Shown in pieces: positions 7,687 through 16,426 of a DNA stretch of 64,000 nucleotides. Made by a program: the position numbers and the translations under genes. Positions within the stretch are counted from its first letter, which is position 1; each line of letters begins with the position of its first letter. The stretch covers positions 248,001 through 312,000 of the forward strand of contig NZ_JARNTX010000001.1 of NCBI RefSeq assembly GCF_029433095.1, in the 5' to 3' direction. The notes under the pieces are model-generated. The model was not told the DNA's origin, made no database searches, and saw only the letters and a program-made list of their open reading frames with translations. The stretch is from Hymenobacter sp. YC55. GTDB taxonomy: Bacteria > Bacteroidota > Bacteroidia > Cytophagales > Hymenobacteraceae.

Positions 7687-8409
7687 ATGAAGAATACCTT
7701 ACTCGTTTTAAGTTTTGTATCTATAACCGGCTGTACAGTATACGTACCTATGCAGTCCACTATGCCCCTCATAGAACGCCAGGGGCAGCTTGAAGTAGCC
7801 GCCAGTATGCACCCTGCAGTTTTGGTGGAAACTGTAGGAGCTTACTCGCCCTTGCCCCACGTTTTGCTAACTGGTGCCGGAAAAATTGGTCTCAACACAG
7901 GTGGAGACCACTATGTCCGGCACCGTCAGGCGGAGCTAGGAATGGGAGGGTATTGGAATATTGGAGAGAACTGGCTGCTGAATGCCACGGCTGGCGGTGG
8001 CTATGCTATGACTAACCGTCAGGATGGTTTATTGGGTGGTGAGTACAAGCGAGGTCGATACAGCAAGGCATTTGGCCAAATAGGAACTGCCTGTGAATTG
8101 CCATTCAGTACGTACAGTCTCACATATCGAGTAGACCGTGTGTCCTTCAGCGGACTAGCTAATAGGAAGGGGGCTATTCCTAATATGGGTAGCTATCGTC
8201 ATCAATTAGTAGTAAACAATCGCCGCCGGCTAGGCCAAAATGAAAGCTGGTACTTACAATCTTCAATAGGATTGTCGAGTAGCAATCTCGAGCCTTCTAG
8301 CTCGGCAAACCGAACTGAAACACTCGATGATCAATGGTTTGCCGCCGGAATCCCGGCAGTGATACTTGGTATCGGTGTCGTTTGGCAACCCCAACAGCCA
8401 CTGCGATAG
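7687..8409 (+). CDS. Putative lipoprotein, family copy 3 of 3
   Basis: ATG 7687 gives 240 residues with a short signal MKNTLLVLSFVSITGC and lipobox Cys16. The mature start TVYVPMQSTMPLIERQGQLEVA aligns directly with SVYAPMLPAAPQIRDKGQVEVQ in the gene at 3238. Further matches are YSPLPHVLL with YSPVKHLL, and VRHRQAELGMGGYWNIGENWL with FRVRQYELGVGGYYTLGERWL. Shared blocks along most of the length show a duplication. The protein probably sits at the outer membrane as a beta-rich domain; no function is known. The preceding 200 bp are AT-rich and contain TATTCTTTG, an imperfect promoter box. A bidirectional terminator separates it from sucD. Confidence 0.65.
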   Translation: MKNTLLVLSFVSITGCTVYVPMQSTMPLIERQGQLEVAASMHPAVLVETVGAYSPLPHVLLTGAGKIGLNTGGDHYVRHRQAELGMGGYWNIGENWLLNATAGGGYAMTNRQDGLLGGEYKRGRYSKAFGQIGTACELPFSTYSLTYRVDRVSFSGLANRKGAIPNMGSYRHQLVVNNRRRLGQNESWYLQSSIGLSSSNLEPSSSANRTETLDDQWFAAGIPAVILGIGVVWQPQQPLR

Positions 8410-8435
8410 CCAGCTGTTACATACAACACAACAAA

Positions 8436-8461
8436 AAAGCCCCGACTTACGCCGGGGCTTT
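8436..8461. terminator. Bidirectional terminator between convergent genes
   Basis: AAAGCCCCG (8436-8444) pairs with CGGGGCTTT (8453-8461) around an 8-nt loop. It lies between the stops of the lipoprotein gene (plus) and sucD (minus) and has A/T ends suited to both directions. Confidence 0.85.
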
Positions 8462-8486
8462 GCAATCAGGCTGAATTAGAAAGCAA

Positions 8487-9368
<882 letters not shown>

Positions 9369-9438
9369 GTAGAGAGGGGGTTAGAGATAGGTTGCGGTTG
9401 GGAGTGCGAAAAAGATGCTATTTAAAGCACCCGGTGCG

Positions 9439-9468
9439 CAAAAGTAGCCCTTTTTGCGGCGGTGACAA
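9439..9468 (-). promoter_or_regulatory. Bacteroidota-type promoter for sucD
   Basis: On the minus strand TTG (complement of 9466-9468) is followed after exactly 19 nt by TACTTTTG (complement of 9439-9446) and a C. This fits the TTG / TAnnTTTGC pattern used by the primary sigma factor of this phylum, and it leaves a 5' leader of about 65 nt. Confidence 0.6.
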
Positions 9469-9840
9469 GCCACTAACTGATTCATGGGAAGCGGCGCCAC
9501 ACGAAAAAGAGGCTCGTAACAAATTGATTTTGCTACAGGACTGTCGCAACAACAACCAGTTGACGCAAAGCTGCGGCCACCGAGCTATTGGAGTAGTTTA
9601 TGATGCTGAACGGGAATCGGGGAACTATGTGTCAAGCAATTTACCTAACCGATAGGATGCTTTGCCGTTCATCGACCAGACACAAGCTCTACATCCGCTG
9701 AGTTGTATTGGCAGTCGCCTGTCAGCTACGGTACCGGAGGAACGCTCCGCTTAACTGCAACAAGTCCCTAATTTCTAGGGTTATAGTGGAAGGAAGCTTG
9801 GGAAACTAAGTGACTTCCCGGGGCTACCACAGCAAATCCG

Positions 9841-9848
9841 TACCTTTG
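9841..9848 (+). promoter_or_regulatory. Likely -7 box for the CBS-type gene
   Basis: TACCTTTG matches TAnnTTTG and lies 30 bp before the chosen ATG at 9879. No TTG is seen at the expected upstream distance, so only half of the promoter is recognisable. The box also argues against the longer frame starting at 9810, which would begin upstream of it. Confidence 0.45.
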
Positions 9849-9878
9849 TGGCCCCCTCTCATCAACAATTCCCCTCTC

Positions 9879-10856
9879 ATGTACCTGAATAATATAGTCG
9901 AGGCCATTGGCAACACGCCCCTGGTGCGGCTCAACAAGGTTACGGACGGTATCAAAGGCACCGTTCTGGCCAAAGTAGAATACTTCAACCCCGGCAACTC
10001 CGTGAAGGACCGCATGGCAGTGCGGATGATAGAGGACGCCGAAAAAGCGGGCATCCTGAAGCCTGGCGGTACTATCGTGGAGGGAACTTCCGGCAACACC
10101 GGCATGGGGCTGGCGCTGGCAGCTATTTCCAAAGGCTACAAATGCATCTTTGTGATGAGCGACAAGCAAAGCAAAGAAAAGCAAGACATCTTGCGGGCAG
10201 TGGGTGCCGAGGTGGTCATCTGCCCCGTTGACGTGGAGCCCGACGATCCGCGTTCCTACTACTCAGTGGCCCGCCGCATCACGGCCGAAACGCCCAACTC
10301 CTTCTACCCGAACCAGTACGACAACCTCTCGAACACAGCCGCCCACTACGAAAACACCGGTCCCGAGCTCTGGAAACAGACCGACGGCAAAATCACGCAC
10401 CTTGCGTGCGGGGTGGGCACTGGCGGTACCATTTGCGGTACCTCCAAGTATTTGAAAGAACAAAATGCCGACCTCGTGACGGTGGGTATTGATACCTACG
10501 GCTCGGTTTTTAAGAAGTACAAGGAGACCGGAATTTTCGACAAAAATGAAATCTATCCTTACAAGACCGAGGGTATTGGCGAAGATATTTTGCCTAAGAA
10601 TGTTAACTTCGATGTCATTGATCTGTTCATCAAAGTCACAGACCAGGACGGAGCCGTCATGACGCGCCGCCTAGCGAAGGAAGAGGGCTTGTTCGTCGGA
10701 TGGTCTTGCGGCTCGGCAGTATACGGGGCGCTGGAATACGCCCGGGAACACCTCCAGGAAGACGATACCATGGTTGTCATCCTGCCTGACCACGGCACCC
10801 GTTACCTGGGTAAGATTTACAATGATGATTGGATGCGGGAGCAAGGCTGGTTGTAA
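9879..10856 (+). CDS. PLP-dependent cystathionine beta-synthase / cysteine synthase family enzyme
   Basis: ATG 9879 gives 325 residues. MYLNNIVEAIGNTPLVRLNK is the usual start, and the PLP lysine is Lys43 in FNPGNSVKDRM. GTSGNTGMGLALAA binds the substrate carboxylate, and GVGTGGTICG binds the PLP phosphate. The C-terminal part, with YPYKTEGIGEDILP and GWSCGSAVYGALEYA and the end YLGKIYNDDWMREQGWL, follows the catalytic domain of cystathionine beta-synthase more closely than CysK or CysM. The regulatory CBS domain pair is absent. The enzyme forms cystathionine or cysteine from serine derivatives; which one cannot be decided. No transsulfuration partner is adjacent. It is divergent from sucD. 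Confidence 0.85.
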   Translation: MYLNNIVEAIGNTPLVRLNKVTDGIKGTVLAKVEYFNPGNSVKDRMAVRMIEDAEKAGILKPGGTIVEGTSGNTGMGLALAAISKGYKCIFVMSDKQSKEKQDILRAVGAEVVICPVDVEPDDPRSYYSVARRITAETPNSFYPNQYDNLSNTAAHYENTGPELWKQTDGKITHLACGVGTGGTICGTSKYLKEQNADLVTVGIDTYGSVFKKYKETGIFDKNEIYPYKTEGIGEDILPKNVNFDVIDLFIKVTDQDGAVMTRRLAKEEGLFVGWSCGSAVYGALEYAREHLQEDDTMVVILPDHGTRYLGKIYNDDWMREQGWL

Positions 10857-10922
10857 AACAAAACCTTGCTTTAGCATCTTTCTCCTGTTCCCGTTCGAGC
10901 TTTAGTGAAACCAAACTGTCTT

Positions 10923-11333
10923 ATGTCGAAGAAGCTGCGCAGCATAGTACTGGTTGATGATAACGAAACCACTAGTTTTCTGAACAACCGCTTGCTTAGT
11001 CGTCTCGACGTTGCCGACCAAGTGCACACTTTCCGGAAAGCAGAGCAGGCGTTTCAATTTTTGTGGGGCGAGGAAAACGCACCCGTCGACCCGGATGCGG
11101 TACCTGCACTCGTGTTCGTCGATCTGAAGATGCCGGGCATGGATGGTTTCGAGTTCTTGAAGCTCTACGACGCCTTGCCCGATCAATCGAAGGCCAAAAC
11201 CGTCATGGCGGTGCTTACCACCTCCATGCACGCCGCCGACACCGCCCGCGTAGCCCAATACCCGGACGTAGAATATCTGGCAAAGCCGCTAACCGAGGAG
11301 AAGATGGAAAAGCTGCTGAAAAAGCGGTTTTAA
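10923..11333 (+). CDS. Single-domain response regulator
   Basis: ATG 10923 gives 136 residues, one receiver domain and nothing else. The acidic pocket is Asp12-Asp13 in IVLVDDNE, and the phosphoacceptor is Asp67 in LVFVDLKMPGMDG. The switch Thr is in AVLTTSM and the conserved Lys in YLAKPLTEE. Receivers of this Bacteroidota type, with a long alpha2 region and no output domain, usually take part in phosphorelays or protein-protein control. No kinase is next to it, so its partner is unknown; the hybrid kinase at 27813 is one candidate in the window. It shares a bidirectional terminator with ade. Confidence 0.85.
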   Translation: MSKKLRSIVLVDDNETTSFLNNRLLSRLDVADQVHTFRKAEQAFQFLWGEENAPVDPDAVPALVFVDLKMPGMDGFEFLKLYDALPDQSKAKTVMAVLTTSMHAADTARVAQYPDVEYLAKPLTEEKMEKLLKKRF

Positions 11334-11365
11334 TTGTCTACTTGCACTAGGATATCAACTATAAC

Positions 11366-11398
11366 AAAAGCCGCTCCCTTAATATGGGAGCGGCTTTT
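11366..11398. terminator. Bidirectional terminator between response regulator and ade
   Basis: A 13-bp perfect stem, AAAAGCCGCTCCC (11366-11378) and GGGAGCGGCTTTT (11386-11398), with a 7-nt AT-rich loop, between convergent stops. Confidence 0.9.
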
Positions 11399-11414
11399 CT
11401 GTTAATAAATAATT

Positions 11415-13070
11415 TTACACTACCGCCTCTACAAAGCGAAATGCTTCGCCATCAAATAGCCCCTTGTCGCTTAATTTCAAGCTCGGGATAACCAGCAGGG
11501 CCATAAAGGAGAGGGTCATAAACGGTGCCCCGAGTGGAGAGCCAAGCTGCCTCGACAGCGCATCAATAGCCGCATACGATTCGGCCACGCGGTAACCATC
11601 CTGCTCCGACATTAGTCCGGCAACGGGCAGCGGCAGCACAAGCTCCTCGCCGTTGGTCCCAACAGCGGCTAAACCACCTCGGGCCTGCATTACCAAGTTT
11701 ACGGCACGGGCTATGCTTTCATCGTCGCAGCCAACGGCCGTGATATTGTGCGAATCGTGACCGACGCTACTGGCTAAGGCCCCATGCTTCAGGCCGAAAC
11801 CGCGAATGAAAGCTACCGCTGGCGACGCAGGCTGGTAGCGGTTCACAACGGTAAGCTTGAGAATATCCTGCGTCAAGTCGGGTACCACCAGTCCATTTTC
11901 CACGCGAGCCGATAGGTCGTGACGAGCAGTGATAAGCTGTCCATCAAAGCACTCGATGACCCTGACAGTTGATTGTTCGTTAGCGGGAGCTTGTACTTGA
12001 AATTCCTCTTCCTTGACAGGCCGAGCATGGAAATTATTAACGATGCGGCCAGGCACCGAGGTAATCAAGGTGTTGCCATTTTCGGCTACTAGCTCACCAT
12101 TTAAGTACGTTTGGCGCACTTGGAAATCCGTGAGGTTGTCTACCACAATAAAATCAGCGGGGTCTCCGGCGCGGAGCAGGCCGACGGGCAGGCGGTAGTG
12201 CTCGACGGGGTTGCGGCAAGCTACGCGTAACACCTTCAGCACGTCTTGGCCGCGGGCCACGGCGCGCTGCACCAGTTGGTTGATGTGGCCGAGCACCAGC
12301 GTATCGGGGTGCTTGTCGTCGGAGCAAAACATCATGTGCTCGTAGTGCTCCGGCAGCAGATCAATCAGGGCGTCGAAGTTGCGGGCTGCGGAGCCTTCCC
12401 GAATTAGAATCTTCATGCCGACCGCCAGCTTATCGAGGGCTTCTTCGGCCGTAAAGCATTCATGGTCGGTGCTGATGCCGGCTTCGGCATAGCGTTGGGC
12501 ATCGGCTCCGCGCAGGCCAGGAGCGTGGCCGTCTACAGGGCGGCCGTACTGTTGCGCCAGCCGAATTTTCTCCATCACGCCCGCATCGCGGTTCAGCACG
12601 CCGGGCCAGTTCATCATTTCCGCCAGATACCCGATTTCCGGGTTCTGAAACAATTGCTCGATGTCCTGTGCCGTTATCTCGGCGCCAGCTGTCTCGAAAG
12701 GCGTGGCCGGCACGCACGACGGGGCACCGAAGCAAAACTTGAACGGTACCTGCCGCCCACTTTCCAGCATGAATTCCAATCCCGCCACGCCCAGCACATT
12801 GCCAATCTCATGCGGGTCCGACACCGTAGCTACCGTACCGTGCACTACGGCCAGCCGGGCAAATTCAGCCGGTATCAGCAGCGAGCTTTCGATGTGCACG
12901 TGCGCATCCACGAAACCGGGCAGTGCATACGGCAAACTCGGGTCGGGAGCAGTGGCGCCCGTCGGCTCAATAGCCTGAATGCGGCCGTCGGCTACGTGCA
13001 CAACGCTAGGGGCTATGGTATTGGCAAACAGGTCGATGACGTTAGCCTGTAAACTAAATTCAGCGGGCAT
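11415..13070 (-). CDS. ade: Adenine deaminase
   Basis: A 551-residue amidohydrolase. The metal-binding HxH is in YALPGFVDAHVHIESS, followed by GTVATVSDPHEIGNVLG and EMMNWPGVL. VDGHAPGLRG, ISTDHECFTAEEA and MMFCSDDKHPDTL supply further metal and catalytic residues. LRAGDPADFIVVDNL closes the beta-sandwich, and the adenine-deaminase-specific C-terminal domain (SSVGHDSHNITAVG) is present. The protein converts adenine to hypoxanthine and ammonia in purine salvage. The length is normal for Ade. The gene stands alone, with no purine transporter beside it, and is divergent from the small lipoprotein gene at 13155. Confidence 0.93.
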   Translation of the reverse strand: MPAEFSLQANVIDLFANTIAPSVVHVADGRIQAIEPTGATAPDPSLPYALPGFVDAHVHIESSLLIPAEFARLAVVHGTVATVSDPHEIGNVLGVAGLEFMLESGRQVPFKFCFGAPSCVPATPFETAGAEITAQDIEQLFQNPEIGYLAEMMNWPGVLNRDAGVMEKIRLAQQYGRPVDGHAPGLRGADAQRYAEAGISTDHECFTAEEALDKLAVGMKILIREGSAARNFDALIDLLPEHYEHMMFCSDDKHPDTLVLGHINQLVQRAVARGQDVLKVLRVACRNPVEHYRLPVGLLRAGDPADFIVVDNLTDFQVRQTYLNGELVAENGNTLITSVPGRIVNNFHARPVKEEEFQVQAPANEQSTVRVIECFDGQLITARHDLSARVENGLVVPDLTQDILKLTVVNRYQPASPAVAFIRGFGLKHGALASSVGHDSHNITAVGCDDESIARAVNLVMQARGGLAAVGTNGEELVLPLPVAGLMSEQDGYRVAESYAAIDALSRQLGSPLGAPFMTLSFMALLVIPSLKLSDKGLFDGEAFRFVEAVV

Positions 13071-13131
13071 AAGTTAGGGGAGAAGCTGTACAAGACTGGC
13101 CGCAGAAAAGCGGCAGACAGGTAAAGAACCG

Positions 13132-13139
13132 TATATTTG
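13132..13139 (+). promoter_or_regulatory. Likely -7 box for the small lipoprotein
   Basis: TATATTTG fits TAnnTTTG and lies 15 bp before the GTG at 13155, so the mRNA would have a very short leader. No clear upstream TTG is seen. Confidence 0.4.
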
Positions 13140-13154
13140 TTAAAATCTGCGTCA

Positions 13155-13313
13155 GTGAGAAAGATTGCCACTTACTTGATAACTGCCCTCTTCTTAGGTT
13201 CGGGCCTTGCTACTACGGGTTGCGCCAGTCGCACGCCGCAGCAAAAGAAAACCGCGTCGTATAAGCGCAAAGCGGCCATTGGCAAAATTCCGTGCCCCTG
13301 CGATAGTCACTAG
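13155..13313 (+). CDS. 52-residue lipoprotein with GTG start
   Basis: The frame from GTG 13155 to TAG 13311-13313 encodes MRKIATYLITALFLGSGL, then ATTGCASRT, so the signal peptide ends in a good lipobox with Cys23. The mature part is only 30 residues, strongly basic (QQKKTASYKRKA), and ends GKIPCPCDSH. No ATG is available in this frame. A TATATTTG box lies just upstream, which supports expression. The Cys-x-Cys near the end and the basic stretch could bind metal or anionic surfaces, but the function is unknown. It is easily missed because of its size and start codon. Confidence 0.6.
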   Translation: MRKIATYLITALFLGSGLATTGCASRTPQQKKTASYKRKAAIGKIPCPCDSH

Positions 13314-13365
13314 CGTAGTGATTGTCCGTTAGTTGCTTATTTTATATTAGAATATTTCTTCGTTA

Positions 13366-14037
13366 GTGAATACAAATTCTACCGTTCTGGGCCGGTTTCT
13401 GAATGGCCGTGCGTTATTGTTGCTTATTGTTGTGCTTTCCATGGCAAGAGGCACGCAGGCGCAAGTCGGCCTTATTAGTGCAGGAGTGCGGCTGGCAACT
13501 ATGGGTGCAATTTCAGCCGCCACGGGCATGTCTAATGTAGGTAAAGGCCAGTATCAATTACCAGATCAAAGCTGGCATCCCGCCAAAATGTGGATGGAAG
13601 GCTTGCAGAGAGTGCACCTTCAGGAAGAAGGGAGCAAAAAGAAAAAGATTTTGCTGGCTAGAGAAGTACAATCGTTAGCTGTTGGAACCGACACCTTTCG
13701 AGTTGTACGCAGCTTTGCCGATCCAAAGAAGCCTGATAAGCAAGTTGAAGCTTGCTTCATGAAGCAGATTTATAAGGGAGGTGGCTATTTATTAGCCGCT
13801 TACCAATGGGGTGGAATGAATTCTCCTGATTGGGATGGAGACGGTTTGATGATTAGCCACGGAACAGAAATTATAGCTGTACCCGTAAAGCACCAGGAAT
13901 TTGAGCGTACAATGTTGGCTCTTTTTGGAGATCATCCTGGCCTGGCAAAACAACTTCAGGCCGGCGATTTAAAGGCCAAGCATACAAAGCAGATCATAGA
14001 ATTGTATGTGAACTGGAAGCAGCAATCTGCTAAATAG
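13366..14037 (+). CDS. Secreted protein of unknown function (intact paralogue)
   Basis: GTG 13366 gives 223 residues with a clear signal peptide (LLLLIVVLSMARGTQAQ, cleavage near residue 33). The next in-frame ATG (13441) would destroy the signal, so GTG is preferred. After the signal a small-residue helix (LISAGVRLATMGAISAATG) precedes a domain with GQYQLPDQSWHPAKMWMEGL, FMKQIYKGGGYLLAAY and ALFGDHPGLAKQLQAGDL, ending ELYVNWKQQSAK. No known family was recognised. A broken copy of the same gene starts 37 bp downstream. It is probably periplasmic or surface-located. Confidence 0.6.
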   Translation: MNTNSTVLGRFLNGRALLLLIVVLSMARGTQAQVGLISAGVRLATMGAISAATGMSNVGKGQYQLPDQSWHPAKMWMEGLQRVHLQEEGSKKKKILLAREVQSLAVGTDTFRVVRSFADPKKPDKQVEACFMKQIYKGGGYLLAAYQWGGMNSPDWDGDGLMISHGTEIIAVPVKHQEFERTMLALFGDHPGLAKQLQAGDLKAKHTKQIIELYVNWKQQSAK

Positions 14038-14073
14038 GTACTTTCCAATTCTCACTGTCCTGTTGGCTGACCA

Positions 14074-14759
14074 ATGATACGGAAGGACTTGCTATTTGTG
14101 CTCACGTTCTAGCTCTTGGTGGTCGGTGCTACACAAGCGCAACGTAAGCCAGCAGCATTTCCTGCGCCTACGCCCGCTCCAACCGAAGATCCGGCACTAC
14201 ATCGTGGCGCTGGCCACGCAGGCATGTATCAGGGCAATGATGGCACTTGGCATTCTGTGCAGATAGAAAATTGGGAAAATGACCGGGTTACCTGAGCGAC
14301 GCAGGCAGCACATACAAAGCGTATTTTCCTACTGAGCTGAAACGTTTCGTATCAATGGGCGACACCGTGGTGGCAGCGCGCGACCTGATTGTGCCTACTC
14401 GCCACTTTCCTTTTAGCCGACGCCGGGGACTGCTACCTGCAGCCTTTGGACGCCAAGTGTACCGGGGTGGTGGATTTCAGCTAATCAACTACGACCCGCA
14501 ACGGCCTGCTACATTGCTAACGGCGCTTTCCAGCCGGTTGCTGCTCCGGCGTGGGCAAGAGGCATGGCAAGTGCTGCCTACCAATACCGTGAAGTTCAAC
14601 CAGTTTATGCTCGTGCTGCTCGGTAATAACCCGGAACTAGCCACGGGCTTGCGAGCCAGCCAGTATCACCCTCGGCGCGATGCTGCGCAGCTACTGGAAC
14701 GTTATGCCGATTGGCAGACCCGCCAGTTTTTGCAATCTATAACTCAACCGGGCCATTAA
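14074..14759 (+). pseudogene. Broken paralogue of the preceding secreted-protein gene
   Basis: ATG 14074 begins a signal-like start (MIRKDLLFVLTF) stopped by TAG at 14110-14112. Reading on in the same frame restores a typical cleavage region, LLVVGATQAQ, then GMYQGNDGTWHSVQIENWEN. That frame stops at TGA 14293-14295, and the protein continues in another frame from about 14289 as YLSDAGSTYKAYF to the stop at 14759. The shift fits loss of one base. The downstream part, with FGRQVYRGGGFQLINY, LVLLGNNPELATGLRASQ and LERYADWQ, aligns with the intact gene at 13366. One nonsense and one frameshift change point to decay. The 135-codon frame from 14355 is only the 3' fragment. Confidence 0.7.
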
Positions 14760-14768
14760 TTTCTGTTG

Positions 14769-15170
14769 ATGTCTGCTTCCGCTCCCGAATCTCCTGTTGC
14801 TGCATTGCGTGCTGCCGCCGATGCCTTACGTCAGCAATTGCGAGCTAGCTCTTTCGATGCCGTAGCGGTACAACAGCTAGCCGACTTTATCGAAACGCAA
14901 CGTGCTGCCTTATCGGCTGCCGACCGACAGGGTGTAACCACGGCTCTGGGCTGCTTCTTGGGGCAGTGCCTCGTGGAAACCTACGGCGGCACGTGGGCGC
15001 AGGGTCCCGACGGTACCACTGGAGTGGGTATCAACCAGCAGCACTTCTTCAATCCTTTCTTCCGAGTGGCTGAACAACTCGATAAAGGCTTATCCGAATC
15101 GGTCGTTGCTTTTTTTGCATCTGTGCCCATTCACCTAGAAAATCCGGGTCGTAGACAGTGGATTTCGTAA
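14769..15170 (+). CDS. Hypothetical protein, tandem copy 1
   Basis: ATG 14769 gives 133 residues without a signal peptide. A helical N-terminus (ALRAAADALRQQL) is followed by LADFIETQRAAL, then ALGCFLGQCLVETYGGTW, GTTGVGINQQHFFNPF, EQLDKGLSESVVAFFASVP and a basic end. The next gene (15285) has the same framework, so the two are tandem duplicates. The alternation of a helix ending in LG-FLG-C, a Gly-Gly-Trp turn and strands resembles small cytoplasmic domains often seen in immunity or stress proteins, but no family could be named. It begins 9 bp after the pseudogene. Confidence 0.55.
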   Translation: MSASAPESPVAALRAAADALRQQLRASSFDAVAVQQLADFIETQRAALSAADRQGVTTALGCFLGQCLVETYGGTWAQGPDGTTGVGINQQHFFNPFFRVAEQLDKGLSESVVAFFASVPIHLENPGRRQWIS

Positions 15171-15284
15171 AATTCACCCAAAAAAATAGGGGGTAAACGC
15201 CGCGGGTAGTAGATTAGAATAGTCTGGAGGTCTGTAAGCAGGGGGTTTGCAGTCATTTCAGATGAAATATTAACTCCTGTACCC

Positions 15285-15695
15285 ATGCGCCATTTGCAAG
15301 AAGCGGCCGAAGCCGTACGAAAAAATCTTAACCTACCTCAGTTCGATGAAAAGGCGGTGCAAGCACTGACTGATTTCATTGAGAATGAGCGCTCTAATGT
15401 GCCGGCCGAAAGCCGCGAAGCAGTAGTAAATGCGTTGGGATGTTTTTTAGGCGAGTGTATCATCCGTAGCTTTGGGGGCTGGTGGCGCACTGACACCCGC
15501 GGCACAGCAGGCGTGCAGATCGGGCAAAACTTCTTTCTGCACCCTCATTTCTTTATCGAACAACAATTTAAGCGGGGAATGGCCGAGTCGGTAGCGGAGT
15601 TTTTTGCTTCATTGCCAACCAAGCTTCTGAACCCGCCGCCACCCCGCAGAACTTGGATTCCGGTACCCGTGCCGGTTTTCCGCCGACCGATGTAA
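15285..15695 (+). CDS. Hypothetical protein, tandem copy 2
   Basis: ATG 15285 gives 136 residues. It matches the preceding gene block by block: LTDFIENERSNV with LADFIETQRAAL, ALGCFLGECIIRSFGGWW with ALGCFLGQCLVETYGGTW, GTAGVQIGQNFFLHP with GTTGVGINQQHFFNP, and GMAESVAEFFASLP with GLSESVVAFFASVP. The C-terminus adds a Pro-rich tail (NPPPPRRTWIPVPVP). No family was recognised. Its stop lies 2 bp before the cmk ATG, so it is probably co-transcribed and translationally coupled with cmk, although a functional link is unproven. Confidence 0.6.
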   Translation: MRHLQEAAEAVRKNLNLPQFDEKAVQALTDFIENERSNVPAESREAVVNALGCFLGECIIRSFGGWWRTDTRGTAGVQIGQNFFLHPHFFIEQQFKRGMAESVAEFFASLPTKLLNPPPPRRTWIPVPVPVFRRPM

Positions 15696-15697
15696 CT

Positions 15698-16426
15698 ATG
15701 AGAAAAATCGTCATTGCCATCGACGGCTACTCCTCTTGTGGCAAAAGCACCACGGCCAAAGCCGTGGCCGCCGAGCTAGGATATGCCTACATCGACACCG
15801 GCGCTATGTACCGCGCCGTGACGCTGTATCTGCTCGAAAACAATATTCGCTTTGACGATTTGCCTCGCGTAGAGCAGGCTCTGCATGAAATGCACATCTC
15901 CTTTAAGCGCAACCGCAAAACGGGGCGCAATGAACTGTGCCTGGACGGGCATATTCGGGAAGATGAAATTCGGCAGATGCGCATTTCCAATTTGGTGAGT
16001 GAAGTATCGAGCATACCGGCTGTGCGTCACGCCATGGTGGCACAACAGCAGCGTATGGGCCGCAAGCGGGGAGTAGTAATGGATGGCCGCGACATTGGCA
16101 CCACGGTTTTTCCGGATGCCGAAGTCAAAATATTTATGACGGCCGACGTGCAGACCCGTGCCGAGCGGCGGCAAGAAGAGTTGGCCGTGAAAGGCGAGCA
16201 AGTACCCGTGGAGGAGATAGTGGAGAACCTGCGCAAGCGCGACTACCTCGATTCTACTCGCACCGAAAGCCCGCTGCGCCGCGCCGCCGATGCCGTAATG
16301 CTCGACACCACGCATATGATGATCGACGAACAGGTGGATTTTGTGTTGGAACGCGTGTCGGCTATGCTATTTGCCTTGGCTTCCGGCGCCGACAATGAAC
16401 GGAACGGCAGCGAAGTAGTTGTATAA
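15698..16426 (+). CDS. cmk: Cytidylate kinase
   Basis: ATG 15698 gives 242 residues. The Walker A loop is IAIDGYSSCGKSTTAK at the N-terminus, followed by YIDTGAMYRAVTLYLLEN. VVMDGRDIGTTVFPDAEVKIFMTAD is the family signature, and RRQEEL, then RDYLDSTRTESPL, completes the lid and nucleotide-binding residues. The enzyme phosphorylates CMP and dCMP with ATP, feeding CTP and dCTP synthesis. The TGAMYR and DGRDIGT motifs are diagnostic. A Cys replaces the more usual small residue before GKS in the P-loop, which is common in Bacteroidota. The longer frame from 15653 overlaps the upstream gene and is not used. Confidence 0.95.
   Translation: MRKIVIAIDGYSSCGKSTTAKAVAAELGYAYIDTGAMYRAVTLYLLENNIRFDDLPRVEQALHEMHISFKRNRKTGRNELCLDGHIREDEIRQMRISNLVSEVSSIPAVRHAMVAQQQRMGRKRGVVMDGRDIGTTVFPDAEVKIFMTADVQTRAERRQEELAVKGEQVPVEEIVENLRKRDYLDSTRTESPLRRAADAVMLDTTHMMIDEQVDFVLERVSAMLFALASGADNERNGSEVVV

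Larger units (their letters stand above)
9369..9878. other. 510-bp divergent intergenic region, sucD and CBS-type gene
   Basis: The region holds the sucD promoter (9439-9468) and a TACCTTTG box at 9841-9848. An 87-codon frame at 9392-9655 has no family resemblance and starts inside the sucD leader on the opposite strand; it is not called. No RNA gene or repeat was seen in the rest. Confidence 0.5.

Noticed and set aside
9392..9655. 87-codon frame between sucD and the CBS-type gene
   Set aside because: Overlaps the sucD promoter, has no family features and no good start context.
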